Position numbers and translations under genes: made by a program | In this document: positions 21,366 through 27,846 of the stretch, in pieces | Layout of the letters: each line of letters starts with the position of its first letter | How positions within the stretch are numbered: the first letter of the stretch is position 1 | Notes under the pieces: generated by a model | What the model was told of the DNA's origin: nothing | Databases searched by the model: none | What the model saw: the letters and a program-made list of their open reading frames with translations, nothing else | IMG/VR virus record: IMGVR_UViG_3300047300_000993 | Location: 1 to 50,161 of that record | Strand: one strand, 5' to 3' | Source of the DNA: a virus | DNA: 50,161 nucleotides

Positions 21366-21491
21366 ATGAACAACACACACGAAGAAGAACAGTGCCAGTA
21401 CCAATACTGCTGTGAAGCAGCAACCGGAGAGGACAGACGTAACATTCCGGTTTGTCAATACCACGCAGAGCAGGACTGGGCGAAAGACTAA
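21366..21491 (+). CDS. Cysteine-rich protein, 41 aa
   Basis: CQYQYCCEAATGEDRRNIPVCQYH is a compact Cys4/His metal-binding pattern, like LIM or zinc-ribbon halves. 5 nt after the previous stop. Confidence 0.6.
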   Translation: MNNTHEEEQCQYQYCCEAATGEDRRNIPVCQYHAEQDWAKD

Positions 21492-21516
21492 ATCTCCGGT
21501 GGGCACCGGAACGCCG

Positions 21517-21550
21517 GTGGGGTGGCGAAGCCCCGCAGACTCCACCCCAC
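21517..21550. terminator. Hairpin with CCCCG core
   Basis: GTGGGGTGG/CCACCCCAC around CGAAGCCCCGCAG. Confidence 0.75.
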
Positions 21551-21568
21551 CTCTCTGTTTTGGGAAAC

Positions 21569-21598
21569 TTGTCGGGTTAGGTAATGCGCGAGTAGGAT
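21569..21598 (+). promoter_or_regulatory. Cassette promoter, leaderless
   Basis: TTGTCG-18-TAGGAT, 6 nt to ATG 21605; core GGTTAGGTAA. Confidence 0.8.
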
Positions 21599-21604
21599 GA
21601 TTCC

Positions 21605-22030
21605 ATGATGTTTACCTCACTTCCTTCCTTCCCCTCTTTCATTGGGGAGAACTCTGTCCCTGCCGTCATTGACGGCAACAGGTTCACCCATGAGGTGACC
21701 TACACGCTCTCGCGTCACGTCCGCAACCTCCCCTCTCCGACCTACTTCTACAAGTGGCTGATGAGGGCAGAGTGCGCCGAGTGCGGATGGTCGTTCTACA
21801 CCGTCCGCAACTGTGACGGTGTTTCGTCCGACTGCAACATCACCCAGCACGACAAGGACTTGGCTCTCGCCAACCACCACCGTGGCGTGGGGATGTTCGC
21901 CATTCGCGAGGGAGACTTCCGCTTTCACATCTTCGTGCGCGAGGATGACGGGAGCGAGTACCTGATGCGTCACCGCAACGGCTGGCAGGTTGTCGCAAGC
22001 AACACGGAGAACGGATGGGTGGAAGAGTGA
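21605..22030 (+). CDS. Hypothetical protein, 141 aa
   Basis: CAECGWSFYTVRNCDGVSSDCNITQHDKDLALANHH contains two Cys-X2-Cys-like and several His residues, a plausible zinc site, in an otherwise beta-rich protein. Leaderless; lacks AACAGCGA. Coupled by GTGA to the next gene. Confidence 0.7.
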   Translation: MMFTSLPSFPSFIGENSVPAVIDGNRFTHEVTYTLSRHVRNLPSPTYFYKWLMRAECAECGWSFYTVRNCDGVSSDCNITQHDKDLALANHHRGVGMFAIREGDFRFHIFVREDDGSEYLMRHRNGWQVVASNTENGWVEE

Positions 22031-22224
22031 ACCCAACAGAGCGCAAAGAGAAGTCAAGAGAACTACGGAACATTCTGGAAAACATGGATGTTCCGAGTTT
22101 TCGGATTCAACTGATGAACGAAACAAACCTGCGCTGGCTTCAGCGCAATGTCGGGATAAACAACGGGGCTCATCCCGACATTGACCGGGTCATGTTGCTT
22201 ATCAAGCAGATTCTCACTCAATAG
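22027..22224 (+). CDS. Hypothetical helical protein, 65 aa
   Basis: GTG overlapping the upstream stop. Charged helices (PTERKEKSRELRNILENMDVPSF, NLRWLQRNVGI, DRVMLLIKQIL). An in-frame CGGGGCT occurs in the gene. No family. Confidence 0.65.
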   Translation: MNPTERKEKSRELRNILENMDVPSFRIQLMNETNLRWLQRNVGINNGAHPDIDRVMLLIKQILTQ

Positions 22225-22303
22225 CGAAAGTCACACCGGAGCTGCCCGGTACGGAAGCTAGCCGGTTTGTATCATTGACAGTCCCCTAGTACCGGAGTGT
22301 CAG

Positions 22304-22429
22304 ATGTTTTTACCAAGTTTCGCAATAGCAATAGCAGCTATCCTCTCGATACCGGCAGCGCTAGCTCGAGCTCTCGGTCGTCTTGAAGCCCCGATTCAAG
22401 AAGACCGAGTGTACGACCGGCGTTTGTAG
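22304..22429 (+). CDS. Small membrane or secreted protein, 41 aa
   Basis: Hydrophobic Ala/Ile-rich N terminus (FAIAIAAILSIPAALARAL) and charged tail. Its 3' half contains the GGTC/GACC-CTTGAA hairpin with the CCCCG core, so coding and terminator overlap. A TTGACA stands upstream (22275-22280) but no clear -10. Confidence 0.45.
   Translation: MFLPSFAIAIAAILSIPAALARALGRLEAPIQEDRVYDRRL
22375..22407. terminator. Hairpin with CCCCG core in coding end
   Basis: CGGTC/GACCG and CTTGAA/TTCAAG around GCCCCGA. Confidence 0.7.
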
Positions 22430-22433
22430 AAAC

Positions 22434-22463
22434 TTGTCGGGTTGGGTAAGCCCTGTGTAAGAT
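22434..22463 (+). promoter_or_regulatory. Cassette promoter, leaderless
   Basis: TTGTCG-18-TAAGAT, 6 nt to ATG 22470. Confidence 0.8.
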
Positions 22464-22469
22464 GGGGGC

Positions 22470-22646
22470 ATGAAAACAGCGACAGCATTCATCATCGTCA
22501 TCGCCTTCCTCGTGAAGTGCGCTGGCTTCGCCACTTTCATCGTTGGTCTCGTGACCGTGTGGAACTGGCTCCGCAAGAACGTCTCGTTCTTCACCTTCAC
22601 CGAAGAGGAAGAGCCCGAGCAGGATTGGAGCGACCTCTACCGATGA
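22470..22646 (+). CDS. Small membrane protein, 58 aa
   Basis: A long hydrophobic helix (FIIVIAFLVKCAGFATFIVGLVTVW) followed by an acidic tail (FTEEEEPEQDWSDLY). Leaderless with ACAGCGACAGC in codons 3-6. Coupled by ATGA. Confidence 0.65.
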   Translation: MKTATAFIIVIAFLVKCAGFATFIVGLVTVWNWLRKNVSFFTFTEEEEPEQDWSDLYR

Positions 22647-22936
22647 GCAAGTACCCACACATCAACATCGCCCTCGTTGGCGAAGACGGAAACGCATTCA
22701 GTATCCTCGGTCGTTGTACCAGGGAGATGAAGCGTAACGGTCTCGCCGACAAGGTTGACGAGTTCATCGCCGAAGCGACATCGGGCGATTACAGCAAGTT
22801 GCTCGTCACGGTCATGGATTGGTTCTCATGCGATGAGACCGATGACGAAGACGAGTGGTACGAGAGTTACCCGAATGGCTGCTATCCCTGCAAAGAGAAG
22901 TACGCAGTCGGCGGTTGCCCTGCCTGCGGAGAGTAG
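22643..22936 (+). CDS. Hypothetical protein with Cys-rich tail
   Basis: 97 aa. N-terminal half resembles small phage proteins of the NIALVGEDGNAFSILGRCTREMKRNG type; C-terminal CYPCKEKYAVGGCPACGE is a zinc-ribbon-like end. Possibly functions with the membrane protein before it. Confidence 0.7.
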   Translation: MSKYPHINIALVGEDGNAFSILGRCTREMKRNGLADKVDEFIAEATSGDYSKLLVTVMDWFSCDETDDEDEWYESYPNGCYPCKEKYAVGGCPACGE

Positions 22937-22939
22937 GCA

Positions 22940-22980
22940 GCACATACGCAGTGCAGCAACGGGGCTTGCTGCGTATGTGC
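22940..22980. terminator. Hairpin with CGGGGCT loop
   Basis: GCACATACGCA/TGCGTATGTGC, extended by GCAGCA.. pairs; loop ACGGGGCT. Confidence 0.8.
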
Positions 22981-22984
22981 AAAC

Positions 22985-23014
22985 TTGTTGGGTTGGGTAA
23001 GGCCGGAGTAGGAT
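22985..23014 (+). promoter_or_regulatory. Cassette promoter with leaderless mini-ORF
   Basis: TTGTTG-18-TAGGAT, 6 nt to a GTG at 23021 that opens a six-codon ORF. Confidence 0.8.
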
Positions 23015-23020
23015 GGTGTC

Positions 23021-23041
23021 GTGAACGAGGAGGTGAAATGA
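23021..23041 (+). CDS. Leaderless mini-ORF (MNEEVK)
   Basis: GTG at the expected transcription start codes six residues and stops over the ATG of the next gene (ATGA). Its GAGGAGGTG codons double as the ribosome site of that gene. Likely a coupling or regulatory leader peptide. Confidence 0.4.
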   Translation: MNEEVK

Positions 23042-23244
23042 AACTCACAATCAGCGACATCGTCGGACACAAGGTCCGGCTCCACTCTCCCTACTGGGAG
23101 CAGGGCTTCTGCGATGGAGAGGTGGTGCGCTACGACTCGACTCGTGGCGTGTTCGTCTTCCGCGCAGGACACCACACCCGCCCGGACGACCCGTACTACG
23201 AGGTCCGTCTCGGCAACCTCAACAAGCAGTTCACCCTGCTCTGA
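23038..23244 (+). CDS. Small beta-rich protein, 68 aa
   Basis: ISDIVGHKVRLHSPYWEQGFCDGEVVRYDSTRGVFVFRAG looks like a small SH3-like barrel (as in DUF4314-type proteins). GAGGAGG ribosome site. Function unknown. Confidence 0.65.
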   Translation: MKLTISDIVGHKVRLHSPYWEQGFCDGEVVRYDSTRGVFVFRAGHHTRPDDPYYEVRLGNLNKQFTLL

Positions 23245-23250
23245 CAGTCT

Positions 23251-23332
23251 CACCGGGCCGGAGACCCCTCATCACTCCGGCCCGGTGAACCCCCCTCTCT
23301 ACTGAACCCGGTCTTGCAGAAAGGCCGGGTTC
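23251..23332 (+). terminator. Two strong tandem hairpins
   Basis: CACCGGGCCGGAG/CTCCGGCCCGGTG (13 bp), then GAACCCGG/CCGGGTTC followed by TTCTGTTT. Confidence 0.8.
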
Positions 23333-23348
23333 TTCTGTTTCTGAATGC

Positions 23349-23367
23349 GCAGCAGCCCCGTTGCTGC
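23349..23367. terminator. Hairpin with CCCCG core
   Basis: GCAGCA/TGCTGC around GCCCCGT. Confidence 0.6.
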
Positions 23368-23426
23368 AACAAGGTTTCGAGCGCTTTCTGAATAAAAAAG
23401 GACCACGTGCGGGGCTCGGAGCTGAC

Positions 23427-23456
23427 TTGTCGGGTCGGGTAAGCCCTGAGTAGGAT
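23427..23456 (+). promoter_or_regulatory. Cassette promoter without a normal gene
   Basis: TTGTCG-18-TAGGAT, 7 nt to a GTG at 23464. Only tiny ORFs follow. Confidence 0.75.
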
Positions 23457-23463
23457 GGTGTTC

Positions 23464-23550
23464 GTGAGAGAGGCTCACCGCCTCCCCTCCGATACAACCG
23501 AACCGCACCAGTCCCTCCGCAGGATAAGGCTCTGGACAGCAAGCCTCTGA
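23464..23550 (+). CDS. Possible 28-aa peptide
   Basis: Leaderless GTG ORF, basic (EAHRLPSDTTEPHQSLRRIRLW). May instead be part of a small RNA made from this promoter. Confidence 0.35.
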   Translation: MREAHRLPSDTTEPHQSLRRIRLWTASL

Positions 23551-23609
23551 TGGGCGTACGACCATCAAGCATCCGCCACAGTCCACCCGTCCTCCCTCTC
23601 GCGCGATAA
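23550..23609 (+). CDS. Possible 19-aa peptide
   Basis: ATG overlaps the previ­ous stop (TGATG). Very short; supported only by that overlap. Confidence 0.25.
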   Translation: MGVRPSSIRHSPPVLPLAR

Positions 23610-23667
23610 CTGCTCTAGGCTCGGGGGTGCTAGCCCCAGTATCGGAGGTGGGGCGGTGGGTCTTTCT

Positions 23668-23700
23668 CTTTGCCCAAGAAGCGGGGCTGTTTGGGCAAAG
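23668..23700. terminator. Hairpin with CGGGGCT loop
   Basis: CTTTGCCCAA/TTGGGCAAAG around GAAGCGGGGCTGT. Confidence 0.8.
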
Positions 23701-23718
23701 CTCTCCTTCTCCCCGAAC

Positions 23719-23748
23719 TTGTCGGGTTGGGTAAGCCCTCGCTAAGAT
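23719..23748 (+). promoter_or_regulatory. Cassette promoter, leaderless
   Basis: TTGTCG-18-TAAGAT, 6 nt to ATG 23755. Confidence 0.8.
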
Positions 23749-23754
23749 AGTGGC

Positions 23755-24066
23755 ATGACGAACAGCGATTACATCACCCCCCACCTCATGGACAACGCCA
23801 TGCCCAGCACGAAGGGAACCTTCTCCATCCTCTCCACGGGTGCGATTATCGGATACCCCGAATCGTCTGCCGTGGTCAAGTGGCTTTACAACACCACGGG
23901 AAGCCTCGGGGTCACCTTCCCCAACGGCAAGACCTACATCTACAGGGGTGTCCCCTTCTACGAGGTCACCCGACTGATGACTGCCAACAGCGTGGGCGAG
24001 TTCATCAACAAGGTCATCAAGCCGAACTACGAGTTCTTCGTGATGACCTACCAGCCCACCATCTAA
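23755..24066 (+). CDS. KTSC-like domain protein, paralog 2
   Basis: 103 aa. Shares TFSILS-GA-IGYPESSAVVKW, LGVTFPNGKTYIYRGVPFYEV and SVGEFINKVIKPNY with the gene at 27527, and more distantly with 20764. The NGKTYIYRGVP piece is the KTSC-type core. Leaderless with AACAGCGA in codons 3-5. Role unknown. Confidence 0.75.
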   Translation: MTNSDYITPHLMDNAMPSTKGTFSILSTGAIIGYPESSAVVKWLYNTTGSLGVTFPNGKTYIYRGVPFYEVTRLMTANSVGEFINKVIKPNYEFFVMTYQPTI

Positions 24067-24084
24067 GACCGCCCCCCAGCGGAA

Positions 24085-24115
24085 GCCCCTGTCGGTTCCC
24101 GATACCGGCAGGGGC
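24085..24115 (+). terminator. Hairpin terminator
   Basis: GCCCCTG/CAGGGGC with inner TCGG/CCGG, followed by TATTCCTCTTT. Confidence 0.75.
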
Positions 24116-24150
24116 TATTCCTCTTTCGAGCCCCGTACCAACCTGCTGGT

Positions 24151-24180
24151 CAGGCACAAAGACGGGGCTATTTGTGCCTG
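24151..24180. terminator. Hairpin with CGGGGCT loop
   Basis: CAGGCACAAA/TTTGTGCCTG, 10 bp, loop GACGGGGCTA. Confidence 0.8.
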
Positions 24181-24182
24181 AT

Positions 24183-24198
24183 TGTTTCACGTGGAACA
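24183..24198. promoter_or_regulatory. parS-like ParB-binding site 3
   Basis: TGTTTCACGTGGAACA, identical to site 1, between the hairpin and the next promoter. Confidence 0.85.
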
Positions 24199-24211
24199 TG
24201 TCTCCGGAAAC

Positions 24212-24241
24212 TTGTCGGGTCGGGTAAGGCCTCGCTAAGAT
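24212..24241 (+). promoter_or_regulatory. Cassette promoter, leaderless
   Basis: TTGTCG-18-TAAGAT, 6 nt to ATG 24248; core GGTCGGGTAAG. Confidence 0.8.
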
Positions 24242-24247
24242 GGGTGC

Positions 24248-24511
24248 ATGGAAACAGCGAAGCAAGACAACCCACACACCCAGATGCTCCTCAGCATCCT
24301 CATCGCCGAGAGGCAGAGAGGCGCAGACTACGCCTTCCGCGAGGTCCTGAGCCACGTCCGGGCCGTAGAGGCCGGAGCCTTCGGTGACGAGCCCGGACAG
24401 GTCAGCACACACATGGCGCGAGTCATCGCCCAGTCCGTCCGGCAGATGGTCCAATGTGCCGAGCAGGCCGAGGGTCTCCGGACGCTCCGGTACGCGGTGG
24501 AGAAGGACTGA
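24248..24511 (+). CDS. Hypothetical helical protein, 87 aa
   Basis: Entirely helical, with RQRGADYAFREVLSHVRAVEAG and ARVIAQSVRQMVQCAEQAEGLRTLRYAVEKD. Leaderless with AACAGCGA in codons 2-5. Coupled by TGATG. Confidence 0.7.
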   Translation: METAKQDNPHTQMLLSILIAERQRGADYAFREVLSHVRAVEAGAFGDEPGQVSTHMARVIAQSVRQMVQCAEQAEGLRTLRYAVEKD

Positions 24512-24852
24512 TGGGCGCGCACACCAAGCCAGACGAGTTCGACCTCATGGACTCGCGCAACGCCTTCGCGTGGAATCTCCTCTGCGAGCTGCGCGACCGA
24601 GCGACCGACGAGGAGGTGAGCGGGGCTTCTGAAATCATGCTCGCCAACCTCAGCGACCCGACCGACTACGCCGTGGTCGTGTGGCCGGACGAGGACGACC
24701 TGAGCCGCCTTGACGAGACGGCATGGGGCGTGGATGAGAACGGGAACTGGTCAGATTGCTACGAGGCTCCCCTCGTGTGGTGCGACCAGCAGGACGGGCA
24801 CTCGCTCGTCATTTGGTACTCGGCCCAGTACGGGCAGAGGGGCGACCAGTGA
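24511..24852 (+). CDS. Acidic hypothetical protein, 113 aa
   Basis: Acidic with a Trp-rich C-terminal half (WGVDENGNWSDCYEAPLVWCDQQDGHSLVIWYSAQYG). Carries CGGGGCT inside the gene. No family. Confidence 0.7.
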   Translation: MGAHTKPDEFDLMDSRNAFAWNLLCELRDRATDEEVSGASEIMLANLSDPTDYAVVVWPDEDDLSRLDETAWGVDENGNWSDCYEAPLVWCDQQDGHSLVIWYSAQYGQRGDQ

Positions 24853-24878
24853 GAAGGCGAACGGGGCTACAGTCCGAC

Positions 24879-24908
24879 TTGTCGGGTTGGGTAAAGGCCG
24901 AGTAGGAT
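24879..24908 (+). promoter_or_regulatory. Cassette promoter, leaderless
   Basis: TTGTCG-18-TAGGAT, 7 nt to ATG 24916. Confidence 0.8.
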
Positions 24909-24915
24909 GGGAAAC

Positions 24916-25242
24916 ATGAACAGCGCAACAGCAAACACAAACACGGTCAGCACGACCATCACCCTGAAACTCACAGACGAATGGAAGGCGAGAGCCCTCC
25001 GCTCATCGTGGGCGATGTTTGAGCCGGAGGGTGGTCGCATGGTCGCCGAGGCATTCATCGCCCTCTTGGAGGGAGGCGTCATCATCGCCGAACGCCGAGG
25101 AGACCTCTCCTACGACTTCGCCCGTGAGGTCTTTGAGGCCATTGACCTCATCGTGTCCCCGGTCCACAGCGAGGTCGGCGACACCGAGGTCCGAGAACTC
25201 ATCATGGGTCACGCCGAGAGACTGCTCGGAGCCAATGAGTGA
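24916..25242 (+). CDS. Hypothetical protein, 108 aa
   Basis: MNSATANTNTVSTTITLKLTDEWKARALRS then helical region with EAFIALLEGGVIIAERRGDLSYDFAREVFEAIDLIV. An in-frame ATG at 24907 lies in the -10 box and is not used. Function unknown. Confidence 0.7.
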   Translation: MNSATANTNTVSTTITLKLTDEWKARALRSSWAMFEPEGGRMVAEAFIALLEGGVIIAERRGDLSYDFAREVFEAIDLIVSPVHSEVGDTEVRELIMGHAERLLGANE

Positions 25243-25268
25243 GGATGGGGACGGGGCTTCCCATCCTC
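25241..25268. terminator. Hairpin with CGGGGCT loop
   Basis: GAGGATGGG/CCCATCCTC around GACGGGGCTT; starts within the stop codon. Confidence 0.8.
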
Positions 25269-25288
25269 AAACAAATCCAAATCAACAC

Positions 25289-25317
25289 TTGACAAACAGA
25301 AACAGAATGGATAGACT
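25289..25317 (+). promoter_or_regulatory. Sigma70-type promoter, leaderless
   Basis: TTGACA, 17-nt spacer, TAGACT, 7 nt to ATG 25325. Not of the cassette type. Confidence 0.7.
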
Positions 25318-25324
25318 TCCCGAC

Positions 25325-25615
25325 ATGGAATACATCACCGAACCAAAGGTCACCGTCCGAACCCCAAAGGCTGACAAAGAGAAGCCACCGACCAAGTACA
25401 AGGTCAAGGCATGGGTGACCGAGCTCATGCTCTCTCCGAACAAGTGGGCAATCTACAAGCGCACCGAAAAGACACGGCAGGGCATGGTCAATGCGTACAG
25501 CGCAATGGATGGATACAAGAGACGGTATCCGCACATTGAGTGGGCAATCTCCAAAGAGGACGACTGCTACGCAATCTGTGGTCGCTTCACTCCGACCGAG
25601 ACAGAGCAGAACTGA
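25325..25615 (+). CDS. Basic hypothetical protein, 96 aa
   Basis: Lys/Arg-rich (PKADKEKPPTKYKVKAWVTELM, NKWAIYKRTEKTRQGMVNAYSAMDGYKRRYP). Positive charge hints at DNA or RNA contact. The ATG at 25325 is chosen over 25307 because of promoter spacing. Confidence 0.65.
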   Translation: MEYITEPKVTVRTPKADKEKPPTKYKVKAWVTELMLSPNKWAIYKRTEKTRQGMVNAYSAMDGYKRRYPHIEWAISKEDDCYAICGRFTPTETEQN

Positions 25616-25621
25616 CCGGAA

Positions 25622-25653
25622 GGGGAAGGGTGCGGGGCTCCAATCCCTTCCCC
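25622..25653. terminator. Hairpin with CGGGGCT loop
   Basis: GGGGAAGGG/CCCTTCCCC around TGCGGGGCTCCAAT. Confidence 0.75.
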
Positions 25654-25666
25654 ACTCCACCGGAAC

Positions 25667-25696
25667 TTGTTGGGCAAGGTAAGCAGAAACTAGAAT
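25667..25696 (+). promoter_or_regulatory. Cassette promoter, leaderless
   Basis: TTGTTG-18-TAGAAT, 6 nt to ATG 25703; core shortened to GGCAAGGTAAG. Confidence 0.75.
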
Positions 25697-25702
25697 GGAC
25701 TC

Positions 25703-26128
25703 ATGAACAGCACACTCATCGCAGGCGAACAGATTCAGTTCGCAATGGACAACGACTCAACTTGCTTCGCAAAGGACAGCGCAGAACTGTACGGCGTGAC
25801 GGCGGAGGGGCAGTTCGTACTCATCGCCAAGAACAAAGATGTGTACGAACTCCTTGACGGCATGACCTACAACCTCTCCCGATACTCCGCTATCGCTATC
25901 CACACGACTGGTTGGGCTTCTCCTATCAACGAACATGGCGATGTAGAGGGCGCACCGAGTGAGCACCCAGACCGCAGGCGAGTGGCAGTCATTGTCGTTC
26001 ACTCTGACGAGGGGCAAGGTTCGGCGGTTGCGTTCGCAGACTCCGAAGAAATCATGACAGACGAGGGCGAGGCGCAGGGTTCGCTCTCCGAATCTATTCG
26101 TGAATGTTGGGAAAGAGGCGAAAAGTGA
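25703..26128 (+). CDS. Hypothetical protein, paralog of 28432
   Basis: 141 aa. Shares with the gene at 28432 a block: Y-LLDGM, then TTGWASPINEHGDVEGAPSEHPDRRRVAVIV, then a Ser/Glu-rich end. No named family. Coupled by GTGA to a membrane peptide gene. Confidence 0.7.
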   Translation: MNSTLIAGEQIQFAMDNDSTCFAKDSAELYGVTAEGQFVLIAKNKDVYELLDGMTYNLSRYSAIAIHTTGWASPINEHGDVEGAPSEHPDRRRVAVIVVHSDEGQGSAVAFADSEEIMTDEGEAQGSLSESIRECWERGEK

Positions 26129-26229
26129 AAAGCCTCAACCCCCTCACGATTGCCGTCATTGGGCTTTCTGTCGCCAGCGCGATAGTTGTCACCGCGAAGA
26201 TTCTCTCGCTCATTATCGCGATTCTTTAA
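26125..26229 (+). CDS. 34-aa membrane peptide
   Basis: GTGA overlap. Almost wholly hydrophobic (LTIAVIGLSVASAIVVTAKILSLIIAIL). One more one-helix protein in second position of a cassette. Confidence 0.55.
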   Translation: MKSLNPLTIAVIGLSVASAIVVTAKILSLIIAIL

Positions 26230-26285
26230 CGGGGCTCCAGCTCCGGTTTCCACCGGCTCTCCAGCTCTGAGGCCCCGCTCAGATA

Positions 26286-26329
26286 GTTGCGTGCGCAACC
26301 ATTGCGGTCGCAACTATTGCGTGCGCAAG
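26286..26329. promoter_or_regulatory. Three tandem 14-bp dyads, operator-like
   Basis: GTTGCG-TG-CGCAAC (26286), ATTGCG-GT-CGCAAC (26301) and ATTGCG-TG-CGCAAG (26316) repeat every 15 bp. They lie about 80 bp upstream of the promoter at 26408. Confidence 0.6.
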
Positions 26330-26339
26330 CAATGAATGG

Positions 26340-26363
26340 GGTGGTACGACATTGCGTACCACC
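26340..26363. terminator. Hairpin terminator
   Basis: GGTGGTACG/CGTACCACC, loop ACATTG. Confidence 0.7.
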
Positions 26364-26385
26364 GGCCGACCAAGCTCCCCTTACG

Positions 26386-26401
26386 TGACGGTGGTGGATG
26401 A
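26386..26401 (+). repeat. Polar 15-mer repeat, copy 1
   Basis: TGACGGTGGTGGATGA. First of nine near-identical copies, all on this strand. Confidence 0.7.
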
Positions 26402-26407
26402 CCCGAC

Positions 26408-26437
26408 TTGTTGGGTTGGGTAAGTCGTGTGTAAAGT
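26408..26437 (+). promoter_or_regulatory. Cassette promoter, leaderless
   Basis: TTGTTG-18-TAAAGT, 6 nt to ATG 26444. Confidence 0.8.
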
Positions 26438-26443
26438 GTTGGC

Positions 26444-26893
26444 ATGACGAAAGCACTTCTCATCCCAGCGACAGGCGATTCACGCATCATCACTCTCCCC
26501 AGCGAGAACGCACACACGGTTATCCACGACTTCATCGGTGGATACTTTGACTGTGCCTCTCTCGCAGACGGAGCCATAGCCATGTATGTCCATGACGAGG
26601 GACTGCTCATCGGGCTGGAACCCAATGTGACCGCCAGCATCCTGTATGGCTCACCCATCGCAGGCGATGTGGTCATAGTCGGCACGCTCAACGCAAAGGG
26701 CGAGCGTGACGGGTACGACTACGACCTGCCCGACTTCATGTACGACCCCGTGTTCATCGCACGGGCAACCATCGCCAACAACACCGAGTACGCTCGCCAG
26801 CACCTCGCAAGTCTCATTGAGACGATGGACTTCTCGCCTCGCATCGTTCCGATGACCGATGAGATGATGGACGAGTGGTTGGGGGTCAAGTGA
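26444..26893 (+). CDS. DUF3846-like protein
   Basis: 149 aa. The N-terminal 100 residues fit DUF3846: IHDFIGGYFDCASLADGAIAMYVHDEGLLIGLEPNVTASILYGSPIAGDVVIVG. Such proteins are common on phages and plasmids and often sit near anti-restriction genes; their role is not established. C terminus EMMDEWLGVK. Coupled by TGATG. Confidence 0.8.
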   Translation: MTKALLIPATGDSRIITLPSENAHTVIHDFIGGYFDCASLADGAIAMYVHDEGLLIGLEPNVTASILYGSPIAGDVVIVGTLNAKGERDGYDYDLPDFMYDPVFIARATIANNTEYARQHLASLIETMDFSPRIVPMTDEMMDEWLGVK

Positions 26894-27231
26894 TGTTTGA
26901 CGAACTTGACGAAGCCGTTACGAACCTTGACAGGGACTTCACTCGCTTGGAGTTGTCCGTCATCATTGAGGCACTCATCGCATACAGAGGAATGGGTATG
27001 CGTCCTGACTTTGATGCCATTGACATTGACCCCGATGACATTGAGAGTCTTGACGGACTGGAAATACCGGCACGCCCTTTCAACGATGAGGAAGATGAAA
27101 CCATCGGAGAGATGATGCTTCTGTTCATGGCTGGTTTCGGAAGGCTCATTCAAGAGCAAGAGCAAATCGTCAATGAGAGTGGCAAAGAGTTGGTGAAGGA
27201 AATCGCTCAGTTCTTGAAGGACAACAAGTGA
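26893..27231 (+). CDS. Acidic hypothetical protein, 112 aa
   Basis: Helical and acidic: DELDEAVTNLDRDFTRLELSVIIEALIAY, then a central acidic loop and an amphipathic C-terminal helix. No family. Coupled on both sides by TGATG. Confidence 0.7.
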   Translation: MFDELDEAVTNLDRDFTRLELSVIIEALIAYRGMGMRPDFDAIDIDPDDIESLDGLEIPARPFNDEEDETIGEMMLLFMAGFGRLIQEQEQIVNESGKELVKEIAQFLKDNK

Positions 27232-27446
27232 TGAACGGACACCACCTCGAGCACCTCGAAGGCAAGACCATCGCGCGCGTCTCTCACCTCACCGAAGATG
27301 AAGTGAAGGTAATGCTGTGGTGGTGCGCGCCGGTGGAGACAACACTCATCGAGTTCACTGATGGTTCAGCTGTGTTGGTCATGGCCGACCCCGAAGGTAA
27401 TGGTCCGGGCTTTCTCGAATACACGCCGGCAAGCGTTCCGGCGTAG
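27231..27446 (+). CDS. Hypothetical small protein, 71 aa
   Basis: MNGHHLEHLEGKTIARVSHLTEDEVKVMLWWCAPVETTLIEFTDGSAVLVM is beta-rich, like small phage proteins with a single sheet. Start at the overlapping ATG 27231. Confidence 0.7.
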   Translation: MNGHHLEHLEGKTIARVSHLTEDEVKVMLWWCAPVETTLIEFTDGSAVLVMADPEGNGPGFLEYTPASVPA

Positions 27447-27470
27447 CAGCACGGGGCTTCCGAGCTGCTA
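27444..27470. terminator. Hairpin with CGGGGCT loop
   Basis: TAGCAGC/GCTGCTA around ACGGGGCTTCCGA; starts at the stop codon. A GCCGG/CCGGC hairpin precedes it. Confidence 0.75.
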
Positions 27471-27489
27471 CGGCCCGGTCAGCTCTGAC

Positions 27490-27519
27490 TTGTTGGGTTG
27501 GGTAAGCCCTGAGTAAAGT
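27490..27519 (+). promoter_or_regulatory. Cassette promoter, leaderless
   Basis: TTGTTG-18-TAAAGT, 7 nt to ATG 27527. Confidence 0.8.
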
Positions 27520-27526
27520 GGGAGAC

Positions 27527-27823
27527 ATGACAACGAACAGCGATTACGCAACTCCCCACATCAGCCTGATTCCTGCCCCCTCGGGCAAGGGAACCTTCTC
27601 CATCCTGAGCGATGGTGCGCTTGTCGGGCGACCCGACAGCACCGCAGTGAAGATGTGGTGCCTGACCCCCACGGGCACCCTGTCGGTCACCTACGCCAAC
27701 GATGCGGTCTACTTCTACGAGGACGTGCCGATGGAGGTGGGCATCAGGCTCATCGCCACGGACAGCGTTGGTGCCTTCATCAACAAGGTCGTGAAGCCGA
27801 ACTACCGCTTCTTCCAGGTCTGA
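27527..27823 (+). CDS. KTSC-like domain protein, paralog 3
   Basis: 98 aa, closest to the gene at 23755: both begin MT(T)NSDY-TPH and share KGTFSILSDGA, GRPDSTAVK, TGTLSVTYAN and SVGAFINKVVKPNY. The upstream in-frame ATG 27518 lies beside the -10 and is not used. Two-gene operon with 27847. Confidence 0.75.
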   Translation: MTTNSDYATPHISLIPAPSGKGTFSILSDGALVGRPDSTAVKMWCLTPTGTLSVTYANDAVYFYEDVPMEVGIRLIATDSVGAFINKVVKPNYRFFQV

Positions 27824-27846
27824 ACAAAACAGAGAAAGGGACAGAA

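Noticed and set aside
20710-21423. 237-codon minus-strand ORF
   Set aside because: Antisense to the KTSC-like gene and to strong hairpins, no ribosome site or promoter.
26340-26440. Phage attachment site or integrase
   Set aside because: No integrase, excisionase or tRNA-fragment repeat was seen in the window; the tRNAs are full-length.
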